Shown: positions 1 through 9,844 of the stretch, in pieces
Layout: each line of letters begins with the position of its first letter
Numbering within the stretch: the stretch's first letter is position 1
Origin: CAWEBF01 sp963807235
GTDB lineage: Bacteria > Acidobacteriota > Vicinamibacteria > Vicinamibacterales > UBA2999
Reading direction: 5' to 3'
Length of the DNA: 64,000 nucleotides
Assembly (NCBI GenBank): GCA_963807235.1
Contig: CAWEBF010000035.1
Location: 186,001-250,000, forward strand
The notes under the pieces: model-generated
What the model was told of the DNA's origin: nothing
Seen by the model: the letters and a program-made list of their open reading frames with translations, nothing else
Databases searched by the model: none
Position numbers and translations under genes: made by a program

Positions 1-906
1 TGAACCTCAACCTGCAGATCGACCTGCCGCTGGCGCCCGCGCAGCAGTGGCAGCCGCTCATCGACACGAGCGGCGACGCGGCGATCTTCAAGGAGCGGTT
101 CGGCGACGCCACGCATGACGCGGGTGATCGAGTACCTGGCCTACGACCTCGAAAACCCGAACTCGATCGCGTCGTGCCTGCGGTTCTCACGCGAGAACGC
201 GCGCTCGGTCCGGGAAACCATCTCGTCCGAGATGTGGGCGCAGGTCAACAGTATGTACCTGCAGATCCAGTCGCAGCGGTCGCTGCCGGAGCCGGAGCGG
301 ATGCTGGACGCCTTCCGCGAGATCCGCATGGGCTGCCATCACTTCGCCGGCGTCACCGACGCGACGATGACGCACAACGAGGCGTGGCACTTCATGCGCC
401 TCGGCCGCATGCTCGAGCGTGCCGACAAGACCTCGCGCATCCTCGACGTGAAGTACTTCATGCTGCTGCCATCGGCCCAGGACATCGGCACGCCCTACGA
501 CGACCTCCACTGGTCCGCGGTGCTGAAGTCGGTCAGCGGCTTCGAGATGTATCGGAAGAAGTTCGGGCGCATCGTGCCGGCTGACGTGGTGGACTTCCTG
601 GTGATGGACAACGAGTTCCCGCGCGCCGTGCGATTCTGCGTCACCTCGGCCAGCGAGTCGCTGCAGGCGATCACGGGCACCCCGATCGGGGCTTTCCGCT
701 ACCGCTCCGAGCAGCTGATGGGCCAGCTGCGCGCCGAGCTGGACTTCACCTCGGTGGACACCGTGATCCGCGGCGGGTTGCACGAGTACCTGGATCGGCT
801 GCAGCTGAAGATGAACGCCGTGGACAGCAGCCTGCGCGACGACTTCGCGATTCGGGTCACACCGACGTCGCTCGGCTCGGGCCAGAGCCAGAACCAGAGC
901 GCCTGA
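1..906 (+). CDS. Alpha-E domain (DUF403) protein, 5'-truncated by the window, one frameshift
   Basis: Helical alpha-E protein (COG2307), the usual partner of circularly permuted ATP-grasp ligases in clusters that comparative genomics (Aravind and colleagues) predicts to ligate amino acids or peptides; the chemistry is unproven. The window opens inside the gene, so roughly the first 30 residues are absent. The protein runs in frame 3 (NLNLQIDLPLAP onward) to about 110, then continues in the frame of the ATG at 115 (TRVIEYLAYDLENPNSI), so one base was gained or lost near 108-115. Landmarks are PNSI, ENARSVRETISSEMW and FMRLGRMLERADKTSRIL. The stop lies 5 bases before the next gene, so the two are probably cotranscribed. 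Family assignment is firm; start and exact function are not visible. Confidence 0.85.
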
Positions 907-911
907 CACCG

Positions 912-3900
912 ATGGGTATTCGCGTCGCGCTGCACCACAAGACTGTCTACCAATACGACCGGCCGGTGACGCTGTCGCCGCAGGTAGTCCGCCTGCGCCC
1001 CGCGCCGCACAGCCGGACGCCGGTGCACAGCTACTCGCTGAAGGTCGAACCCTCGAACCACTTCGTGAACTGGCAGCAGGATCCGCAGGGCAATTTCCAG
1101 GCGCGGCTCTCGTTCCCCTTGGCCACCACCGTGTTTTCGCTCGAGGTCGATCTGGTGGCCGAAATGACGGTGGTGAACCCGTTCGACTTCTTCCTGGAGC
1201 CGAGCGCGGAAAGCGTGCCCTTCGCCTACGACGATCTGCAGCGCGCCGAGCTGGAGCCGTTTCTCCGCGTCGAACCCGCGGGACCGCGTGTGGCGGCGCT
1301 GCTCGCCTCGATCTCCCGGACGCACTCGCACACGGTCGGCTTCCTGGTGGAGCTGAACCGCAGGATCCAGTCCGACGTCCGGTATCTGATCCGGATGGAG
1401 CCCGGTGTGCAGTCGAGCGAGATCACCCTCGCCAACGCCAGCGGGTCATGCCGCGACACGGCCTGGCTGCTCGTGGAAACGCTGCGCCACCTGGGCATGG
1501 CCGCCCGCTTCGTGTCCGGCTATCTGATCCAGCTGGTGCCCGATCAGAAGCCGTTGGACGGGCCAGCCGGCCCGCCGGAGGACTTCACCGATCTCCACGC
1601 GTGGGCCGAGGTCTACCTGCCGGGCGCGGGCTGGGTTGGCCTGGATCCCACGTCGGGGCTCTTCGCCGGCGAGGGACACATTCCACTGGCCGCGACACCG
1701 AACGCGGAGTCGGCGGCGCCGGTCTCGGGCCTCGTCGAGTCCGAGCCAGGTCGAGTTCCACCACGAGATGTCGGTGACGCGGATCCACGAAGACCCGCGG
1801 GTCACCAAGCCCTACACCGACCCGCAATGGCGCGACATCCTGGCCCTCGGCGACCGTGTGGACGCGGAGCTTGCCGCCGGCGACGTGCGGCTGACGATGG
1901 GCGGCGAGCCCACCTTCGTGTCCATCGACGACATGGACGGCGATGAGTGGAACACCGCGGCTACCGGACCCGCCAAGCGGCGGCTCGGCGGCGTCCTGCT
2001 GCGGCGCGTGCGCGACGCGTTCGCGCCTGGGGCACTGCTGCACTACGGACAAGGCAAGTGGTATCCGGGCGAGTCGCTGCCGCGGTGGGCCTTCGCCTGC
2101 TTCTGGCGCACTGATGGCGTGCCGCTGTGGAGAAACACCGCGCTCGCGGCCGACGACGATCGGGATTACGGCCACGGCGCGGCCGAGGCTCGTGCGTTTG
2201 CCGAGGCGATCGCCGATCGGTTGTCGGTGGGCCGCGAGCACGTGCTCACCGCGTTCGAGGATCCGCTCGCCTACGTCCACAAGGAGCGCGAGCTGCCGAT
2301 CAACGTGGAGCCCGAAAACAACACGCTCGACGATCCGGAGGAACGGGAGCGCCTGCGCCGCGTGTTCAGCCGGGGGCTCGGGTCCCCGACCGGCTTCGTG
2401 CTTCCGCTGGCGCGCGTGCCGGGCAAGGACGGCCCGCTGTGGCAGTCGGGGCTCTGGATGCTGCGTGCCAGGCACGTGTTCCTGGTGCCTGGCGATTCGC
2501 CCGTCGGCTACCGGCTGCCGATGCACAGCCTGCCGGTTGGCCCGTCGTTCGACGTCTTTCCGGTGGATCCGATGAGCGCATGGGCGCCTTTGCCCGCGCC
2601 GGGCGCCGCGACGCCGACGCCGTTCGTGGTCGCCGCGGCGTCGCGCCGTGGCCCAGGACAGGTGGCGCTGACCGCGGAGCAGCCGCGCGAGCGGCGCCAG
2701 ACGCAGAACGAGCAACAGGCTCCCGGCTCCCGGCTTCCGGCTCCCGGCTTCGGGCTCCAGGCTCCAGGGGGACCACCGCTCGTTCGTACCGCGCTCACAG
2801 TGGAACCGCGCGACGGCAAGATCTGCGTGTTCCTGCCGCCGGTGGAATCGGCCCGCGACTACGTGGATCTCGTCGCCGCGATCGAGGACACGGCGGAGCA
2901 GCTCGAGACGCCGGTGCTGCTCGAGGGCTACACGCCGCCCTTCGATCCGCGCATCCGCCAGATCAAGGTCACGCCCGATCCCGGGGTCATCGAGGTGAAC
3001 ATCCACCCCGCCTCGAGCTGGCGCGCGCTGGTGGACACGACGGCCACGCTGTACGAACAGGCGCGGCAATGCCGGCTCGGCACCGAGAAGTTCATGATCG
3101 ACGGCCGGCACACCGGCACCGGCGGCGGCAACCACGTGGTGCTGGGCGGCCCGACGCCGGCCGACAGCCCATTCCTGCGCCGGCCCGACCTGCTCAAGAG
3201 CCTGCTGGGCTACTGGCTGAATCACCCGTCGCTGTCGTACCTCTTCTCCGGCGTCTTCATCGGCCCGACCAGTCAGGCCCCCCGCGTGGATGAGACGCGG
3301 ACGGATGCCGTGTACGAGCTGGAGATCGCGATGGGCCTGCTGAACGGCGCGGCCGGGTCGTGTCCGCCCTGGCTGGTGGACCGCATCTTCCGCAACCTGC
3401 TCGTGGACGTGACCGGCAACACCCACCGCGCCGAGTTCTGCATCGACAAGCTGTACTCGCCCGACAGCGCCACGGGGCGGCTGGGCCTGGTGGAGATGCG
3501 GGCGTTCGAGATGCCCCCGCACGCGCGCATGAGCCTGGCGCAGCAGCTGGTGGTGCGGGCGCTCGTGGCGTGGTTCTGGCGGGTGCCGTTCGAGGGCGCG
3601 CCGATTCGCTGGGGCACGCGGCTTCACGACGCGTTCCTGCTGCCGTACTACGTGGAGCGCGACTTTACCGCGGTGGTGGACGAGCTGCGCGGCGCCGGCT
3701 ACCCCATGGAGTCCTCCTGGTTCGCGCCGCACGTCGAGTTCCGTTTTCCGGTCTACGGTCGCGTGTGCTACGAAGGCGTGGAGCTGGAGCTGCGGCAGGC
3801 CATCGAGCCGTGGTACGTGCTGGGCGAAGAGCCCGGCGGCGGCGGCACGGCACGCTACGTCGATTCGTCGGTCGAGCGTCTGCAGGTGCGGGTCAAGGGG

Positions 3901-6853
3901 CTCGTGTCGGAGCGGTACACCGTGACGTGCAACCAGTTCCAGCTGCCGCTTCGCTCCACCGGCACGGCCGGAGAGTTCGTGTGCGGCGTCAGGTATCGCG
4001 CGTGGCAGCCCCCCCGCTGCCTGCATCCCACGATTCCCGTTCACACGCCGCTCGTCTTCGACGTCGTGGACGGCGCCGCGGGGCGCTCGATCGGCGGGTG
4101 CACGTATCATGTCGGGCATCCAGGAGGGCGCAACTACGACACCGTGCCCGTCAACTCCCACGAAGCCGAGGCCCGTCGCCGCGCGAGGTTCTTCGAGTTC
4201 GGCCACACGCCCGGCGCGAGGCTCGTACCGCGGATGAGCGAGAACCCCGAGTTCCCCCATACGCTCGAATCTGCGGCGCCAGCCGGCAGGTCCCGCCACC
4301 GCGTGAGCGACGCGGCCTCGTCCTCTCGAATCGCGCGCGCAACCGACTGGGGGTATCGCCCACCCGAGTCGGGGCATTGGGACGAAGCGCTGGATCCTGC
4401 GGGACAACCGAGACCCCACTGGCGTCGGCTGACCGTGGCGCTCCGGCGCATGGGGTATGCCGAGTTCTCGCGCCGGTGGGACGTGGGCCAGCAGCTCATC
4501 CAGGCCAACGGAGTCACCTACAACGTGCACGGGGATCCGCGGGGCACGGCGCGCCCGTGGCCCATGGACCTGCTGCCGCTGGCGCTCGACGCCGCGGAAT
4601 GGGCCCGCGTGGAACGCGCCGTGGCGCAGCGCGCCACGTTGCTCAACGCGATCCTGGCCGATCTGTACGGGAGTCATCGGCTGGTTCGCGATGGCCACAT
4701 CCCGCCGGAGCTGGTCTTCGCCAACCCGGGGTTCCTTCGGCCGTGTCACGGCATCGTGCCCCAGGGCGGCGTCTTCCTGCACAACTGCGCGGTGGACATC
4801 GCGCGGGCGCCGAACGGGGACTGGTGGGTGATCTCCGATCGCACGCAGGCGCCGTCGGGCGCCGGCTACGCGCTCGAGAACCGGCTGGTGAGCGCGCGCA
4901 CGCTGCCGTCGATCCTGGAGCGGTGCCACGTCCGGCCGCTCCACCACTTCTTCGAGACGATGATCAAGGAGCTGATCGCCCTGGCGCCACAGCGCGCGCC
5001 CAATCCGCGTGTGGTGGTGATGACGGCCGGACCCAACAGCGAAACCTACTTCGAGCATTCCTTCTTCGCGCGGCAGTGGGACTTTCCGCTGGTGGGGGGC
5101 GCCGACCTGACCGTCCGCGACCAGCGCGTCTACCTGAAGACGCTGGCGGGCCTGAACCCCGTGGACGTGATCCTGCGGCGGCTGGACGACGACTTCTGCG
5201 ATCCGCTGGAGCTGCGCGGCGACTCGCTGCTGGGCGTGCCCGGACTGGTGCAAGCCGCCCGCGCCGGCAACGTCTACATCGCGAATTGCCTCGGCAGCGG
5301 CCTGGTGGAAGCGCCCGCGCTGATGGCGTTCCTTCCAGCCCTCTGCCGCCAGCTGCTCGGCGAAGAGCTGCTGATGCCCTCGGTGGCGACCTGGTGGTGC
5401 GGGCAGGAGTCGGCGCGGCGGGAGGTGATGGAACGGTTCGATCGCGTGGTGATCAAGCCCGCCTTCCCGCGTTTCGGCCAGCACGCGGAATTCCCCGCGT
5501 CGATGACCGAGGCCGAGCGGGATCAGCTGGCCGCCCGCGTCGAGGCGCAGCCCCACCGGTTCGTGGCCCAGGAGCAGGTGGACCTCTCGACGACTCCCGT
5601 GCACACGCATCGCGGCCTCGAGCCCAGGCACGTCGTGCTGCGGGTGATCGCGGCGTGGGACGGCTCCTCCTATGCGGTGATGCCTGGCGGCCTGACCCGC
5701 GTCGCCACGGGCCAGCAGTCGCTGGTCGTGTCGATGCAGCGTGGCGGGGGCAGCAAGGACACGTGGGTGCTCGGCCACGACTACGAGCGAGCCGGCCCCG
5801 ACGTGAAAACGCCGGCGCCTCGCGCCACCTACGTCACATCCACCGAGCTGTCGAGCCGCATGGCCGACAACCTGTTCTGGTTGGGGCGATACGCCGAGCG
5901 GCTGGAGGCGACCGCACGCCTGATCAGGGTGCTGCTGCCCGCGCTGTCGGGAGAATCCGATCGCGGCAGGGACGCGTCGGTGGTCACCGTGGTCCACTAC
6001 CTTCGCGGCCTGGACCTGCTGCCTCCGGAGTACCGCCACACCTCGGTGCGCCGTTGGTGGAGCCTGGAGAAGCTGCTCACCGACATGGTGCTCGACGCCA
6101 AGGGCGCGGCCAGCATCGGCTGGAACCTGGCGCAGCTCCGGCGCCTCAGCTGGGAGGTCAAGGAACGGCTGTCGACCGACACGTGGCGCGTTCTGCAGCA
6201 GATCGGGGATCTCTTCTCCGACGTGGCGCCCACCAACTACGACCGCCGCGTGCTGGCGGCGATGGCCAAGCTGGACGACCTGGTGATCATGCTGTCCGCG
6301 TTCGCGGGGCTGCTGGCCGAGAACCCGACGCGCGGCCACGGCTGGCGGTTCCTGGCGATCGGCCGCCGCATGGAGCGCGCGCTGCAGATGCTGGAGCTGC
6401 TGCGCGTCGGCGTCGCGCAAGCGCCGTTTCCCGACGATCAGTATCTCGAGGTGTTGCTGCAGCTGGCTGACAGCGCCACCACCTATCGCTCCCGATACCT
6501 GGCCTCGATCCGGACCCGCTACGTGCTGGAGCTGCTGATGACCGACGTCAGCAATCCACGGTCCGTCGCCTACCAGATCGCCGTGGTGGCCGAAGAGAAT
6601 CCAGGGCCTGCCGGCCCACCTGGACGATCGCGCCGCGGGAGGCGCGCCGCCGGAGGTGGCGCTGGCCCTGGGCGTGGGCCGGCTCCTGCAGGACGCCAAT
6701 ATGGACGACATCAAGCGCCGCGATGCGGAGGGCAAGCGGCCCGCATTGGAAGACCACCTGCTCAACGTGAAGTCCGCGATGGCCGACCTGGCCACCGCAC
6801 TTGCCGCGCGCTATCTCAGTCACTCGGAGCCGTCGCGCCTGCGGTTCAGCTGA
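912..6853 (+). CDS. Giant transglutaminase / DUF2126 / circularly permuted ATP-grasp / alpha-E polypeptide (two frameshifts)
   Basis: One apparent polypeptide of about 1,980 residues. Residues 1-90 are a bacterial transglutaminase N-terminal domain and about 150-260 a transglutaminase core, with catalytic Cys in ASGSCRDTAWLL, His in TDLHAWAEVYL and Asp in GWVGLDPTSG. DUF2126 follows at about 280-1125 and ends with the family's NPEFPHTLE. A linker of about 30 residues leads to a circularly permuted ATP-grasp at about 1150-1630 and an alpha-E domain at about 1645-1980 (MADNLFWLGRYAERLEATAR). Shifts occur near 1745 (VESE to QVEFHHEMSV) and near 6597 (VVAEEN to IQGLPAHLDD). DUF2126 and ATP-grasp/alpha-E are normally separate proteins of about 1,100 and 830 residues; here no stop separates them. 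This may be a true fusion or a stop lost to an indel. Confidence 0.8.
2718..2766 (+). repeat. Seven tandem heptamers inside the DUF2126 coding region
   Basis: GGCTCCC GGCTCCC GGCTTCC GGCTCCC GGCTTCG GGCTCCA GGCTCCA in exact register. Forty-nine bases equal seven units and not a whole number of codons. They encode a Pro/Gly-rich segment (APGSRLPAPGFGLQAPG) between conserved DUF2126 blocks. The same unit family occurs in intergenic arrays elsewhere in this window. Confidence 0.9.
4303..6853 (+). other. Circularly permuted ATP-grasp + alpha-E half of the giant polypeptide (possible separate gene)
   Basis: Region matching the standard COG2308-COG2307 fusion: GHWDEALDPAG opens the ligase, QLIQANGVTYNVHGD, GIVPQGGVFLHNCAVDI and SGAGYALENR are typical permuted ATP-grasp segments, and VMPGGLTRVA closes it. 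The alpha-E domain begins at about 5850. An in-frame GTG at 4303 is the most plausible start if this is a separate gene, but no ribosome binding site is clear and the frame is open from upstream. Its natural partners are the transglutaminase genes on both sides; a second alpha-E protein sits at 1-906. Confidence 0.6.
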
Positions 6854-6868
6854 GATCTGTCGACGACG

Positions 6869-7724
6869 ATGCGCTACCGCGCCACGCACACCACGCGATA
6901 CGCCTACGACGGCCAACGTGTCGCAGTGTCAGAGCGAGGTGCGGTTGACGCCGCGGTCGCTGCCCTGGCAGACCCTGGTCGAATCCCGCATCCAGACGAC
7001 GCCCGAACCGTTGTCCATCGCGCGGCACAAGGACTACTTCGGAAACGAGGTGACCAGCTTCACGATTGTCGAGAGCCACGACCGCTTCACCACGGTGGCC
7101 ACGAGCCTCGTGGACGTCGTGGAGCGAACCGCTGCACCGGCCGCCGACACTCCGTGGGAGGCCGTGCGCGACGATCTGGCCACGCACGATCGGCCCGAGC
7201 TGCTCGAAGCATTCGAGTTCATGCTGATGTCACCATTCGTGACCACCGATCCCGTGCTCGCCGACTACGCGCGAGCCAGCTTCGCGCCCGGGCGCGGCAT
7301 CGTCGAGGCCTCCGAGGACCTGTCGCACCGCATTCACGCCGAGTTCCGCTACGAGCCGGAGGCGACGCACATCGACACGCCCATCCTGGACGCCTTCGCG
7401 GCCAGGCGCGGCGTGTGCCAGGACTTCGCGCACGTGATGATCGGGGCGCTGCGATCGACGGGGCTGGCCGCGCGCTACGTCAGCGGCTACCTGCGCAGCG
7501 GCGCGAAGTACCTGGGCGCCGAAGCCTCCCACGCGTGGGTGTCGGTGTTCGTGCCCGGCCGCGGCTGGTTCGACCTGGACCCCACCAACGACGTGCGGCC
7601 CGGCACCGGCCACATCACGGTGGCATGGGGCCGCGATTACGGCGACGTGGCACCCGTAAAGGGAATCGCGCTCGGCGGCGGCAAACAGATGGTCGAGGTC
7701 GAAGTGCGCGTGGAGACCGTCTAG
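6869..7724 (+). CDS. Transglutaminase-like cysteine peptidase family protein (one frameshift)
   Basis: Stand-alone bacterial transglutaminase-like protein (COG1305) of about 284 residues, starting 15 bases after the preceding stop. MRYRATHTTRYAYDG is the family's N-terminal beta-sandwich start. A one-base shift near 6925 moves to QCQSEVRLTPRSLPWQT. The catalytic Cys lies in RRGVCQDFAHVMIGAL, the His in EASHAWVSVFVPGRGWFDL and the Asp in DLDPTND. It is the last gene of the alpha-E/ATP-grasp/transglutaminase cluster and probably trims or transfers the peptide-like product of the ligases; that role is inferred from context. Its stop overlaps the convergent regulator gene by 4 bases. Confidence 0.88.
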
Positions 7725-8362
7725 TCGATGTGGGTTTCCGTCGTCAGGGCATCCTCCGACGTCCGGTAGACGATCACGGTCGGGCCGACGTGAATCGAAT
7801 CACCGTCGCGCAACCCCACCGCGGCGGTCACGGGAGCGTCGCCAAGGCGAGTACCGTTCTTGCTCCCCAGGTCCTCCAGCATCGCCCCGTCGGCGGACAG
7901 CGTCACCCGCGCATGCCGGCGCGACACGCCCGCGTAGTCCAGGCACACCGCCGCCCGGGGATCACGGCCGATCAGGTTCTCGCCGGGTGTGAGCACGATG
8001 GACCGGCCGCTCACCAGGAGCCAGTGCCGCGACCCGGATGCTGAGGAGCGGTCGCCGTCGGACTCGATCGCAAACGCATACCCGACGCCATGCGCCGTAC
8101 GAATCCGGGACGACACGCCCGGCTGGTCGATCGCGCGCCGCACTTCCTTGACGAGGCCGGTCAACGTCGCCTCGGACACGAAGGTTGCGGGCCAGAGCCG
8201 TTCATGTAGTTCGGCCTTTGGCACGACGCGAGGCGCCTCGGCCACCAGCAGGCACAGCAGGTCGAACGCCTTCGGCGTCAGGTGCACGTCGGTGCCGTCG
8301 CGCGTCAACCGCCGCGCGTCGCCATCGAGCCGGTAGTCCTCGAAACGCACCGTGAGCCCCAT
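7721..8362 (-). CDS. Winged-helix (OmpR-type) DNA-binding protein with C-terminal FHA domain
   Basis: Putative transcription regulator of about 213 residues. Residues 5-100 are a PhoB/OmpR-type winged helix (LTPKAFDLLCLLV, VPKAELHERLW, IRTAHGVGYAF). Residues 110-205 form an FHA phosphothreonine-binding domain (LIGRDPRA, GVSRRHARV, LGSKNGTRLG). There is no receiver domain, so input is probably phosphopeptide binding to FHA; Ser/Thr kinases are encoded nearby. The start is ATG 8362, with TTG 8368 as an alternative. The start lies inside a run of G-tracts that obscures any Shine-Dalgarno sequence. The gene is convergent with the transglutaminase gene. Confidence 0.85.
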   Translation of the reverse strand: MGLTVRFEDYRLDGDARRLTRDGTDVHLTPKAFDLLCLLVAEAPRVVPKAELHERLWPATFVSEATLTGLVKEVRRAIDQPGVSSRIRTAHGVGYAFAIESDGDRSSASGSRHWLLVSGRSIVLTPGENLIGRDPRAAVCLDYAGVSRRHARVTLSADGAMLEDLGSKNGTRLGDAPVTAAVGLRDGDSIHVGPTVIVYRTSEDALTTETHID

Positions 8363-8394
8363 CCCCAATCCCCCGAAATTCCCCCAACTCCCCC
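8357..8394 (-). promoter_or_regulatory. Five G-tracts (potential G-quadruplex) over the start codon
   Basis: On the minus strand five G-runs of 5, 5, 5, 4 and 4 bases, separated by 2-6 bases, lie immediately before and across the ATG of the winged-helix/FHA gene. Any four satisfy the usual quadruplex rule. Effect on translation or transcription is inference. Confidence 0.5.
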
Positions 8395-8510
8395 AGGATT
8401 CCCGCCCACCGGTTGAGCACGATCCTCCAACAGGGTCGTGATCCTACAAGGAGGCTCTCGCGACCCGCAAGGAATGGGGCCCGACGAGCCCGTTACAGGA
8501 GATGGGGACA

Positions 8511-9800
8511 ATGAGCACTCTACGCAACGCTTACACCCGGCTGTTCTGCAGCGCGATGGTGGCCGGCACGCTCGCCGCAGCCACTCCGGCACGGGCGGGT
8601 GCCGTGGAAGACTGGAACGCACTGGCCGTGGGCTTCATCAACCAGGCCACCGCCCTCCGGCCGCCACCGTTTCCGCCGGTGGACCTGGCGGTGATGCACA
8701 TCGCCATTCACGACGCCGTTCAGGCGTATCAGCACCGCTTCAAGACCTACAACGCGCCGATTCCAGGCGCGTCGGGGTCAATGGTCGCCGCAGTGGCAAA
8801 GGCCGCGCACGACGTGCTGGTGAGCCGCTTCCAGATTCCGGCTCCGATGCCGGCCCTGATCGCATTGGTCGATACGGCTTACGCCAACTACCTGATCAGC
8901 AAGGGGCTGCCGGTCAACGACCCGGGCGTGGCCGTGGGAGAGCAGGCGGCGCTGAACGCCATCCTCAATCGCGCCAACGACGGCGCGTTCCCGGCCAATC
9001 CCGAGATCTTCATCGGCAGCACCGAAGTCGGCCAGTGGCGTCCGACGCCGCCGTTGCTGTTGCCGATGGCCGCGCCGTGGATGGGCAACGTCACGCCGTT
9101 CGTGCAGAAGGACACCGAGGGACAGCTGCACGAGCCGCCGCCACCGCACCTCACGAGCGGCAAGTACACCAGAGACTACAACGAGGTGAAGGCGATGGGC
9201 CGGCGGACGGGCAGCTCGAGGACGCCCGAACAGACAACGTTCGCGCGGTTCTACTCCGGCAATTTCATCATTATCCTGCAGGGTGTTCTCCGGACGGTGT
9301 CGCTGGCGCGCCTGACCGACATCGGCGATTCCGCCCGGCTGTTCGCGCAGGCCAACATGTCAGGCGCCGACTCGCTGATCAACGTGTGGAACAACAAGCG
9401 CCTTTACAACGTGTGGCGCCCCAGCACCGCTATCAACGAAGGCGACAACGACGGCAACCCCAGGACCGCGGGTGATGCCGCGTGGCTGCCGCTCATCGAC
9501 AACCCGCCGTACCCGGACTACACCTCGGGAGCAAACGGCGTCACTGGAGCGACCATGCGAGCGCTGGAAAACTTCTTCGGTGACGACGTCTGGACCTTCA
9601 TCGCCACGACCAACGCGCTGGAGAACGGCCAGCCGATCGCGCCGCGGACCTATCACAGCTTCTCCGCGATGGCCGACGACGTGGTGGAGGCGCGCATCCT
9701 GCTCGGCATCCACTTCCGGTTCGCCGACGAAGTGGCGCGGCGGCAGGGCAAGCAGTCCGCCGACCAGGTGTTCGCGCACTCACTCCAGCCTCTGGACTGA
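8511..9800 (+). CDS. Vanadium-dependent haloperoxidase / PAP2-family secreted protein
   Basis: Exported protein of about 429 residues of the vanadium haloperoxidase/PAP2 phosphatase fold. A signal peptide ends at AATPARAG. Conserved blocks are NNKRLYNVWRPSTAI (vanadate/phosphate-binding Lys and Arg), YPDYTSGANGVTGA (usually PSGH) and ARILLGIHFRFADE (Arg and catalytic His spaced as in the family). The His normally found in the PSGH block is absent (SGAN), so the activity, haloperoxidase or other, is uncertain. ATG 8511 is chosen because AGGAG lies 9 bases upstream; an in-frame ATG at 8502 lacks such a site. Monocistronic between a divergent regulator and a convergent kinase. Confidence 0.82.
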   Translation: MSTLRNAYTRLFCSAMVAGTLAAATPARAGAVEDWNALAVGFINQATALRPPPFPPVDLAVMHIAIHDAVQAYQHRFKTYNAPIPGASGSMVAAVAKAAHDVLVSRFQIPAPMPALIALVDTAYANYLISKGLPVNDPGVAVGEQAALNAILNRANDGAFPANPEIFIGSTEVGQWRPTPPLLLPMAAPWMGNVTPFVQKDTEGQLHEPPPPHLTSGKYTRDYNEVKAMGRRTGSSRTPEQTTFARFYSGNFIIILQGVLRTVSLARLTDIGDSARLFAQANMSGADSLINVWNNKRLYNVWRPSTAINEGDNDGNPRTAGDAAWLPLIDNPPYPDYTSGANGVTGATMRALENFFGDDVWTFIATTNALENGQPIAPRTYHSFSAMADDVVEARILLGIHFRFADEVARRQGKQSADQVFAHSLQPLD

Positions 9801-9844
9801 CCACTCGCTCCCCTCAGGGCCTCCTGCCGCGCGCGGCAGGGGGC

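Noticed and set aside
1585..6795. Very long open frame on the minus strand (about 1,736 codons)
   Set aside because: It lies antisense to the transglutaminase/ATP-grasp gene, has a His/Arg/Gly-rich composition typical of GC-rich shadow frames, and no domain is recognisable.
8502..8510. Earlier ATG for the haloperoxidase-like gene
   Set aside because: No ribosome binding site is positioned for it, whereas AGGAG is ideally placed for ATG 8511.
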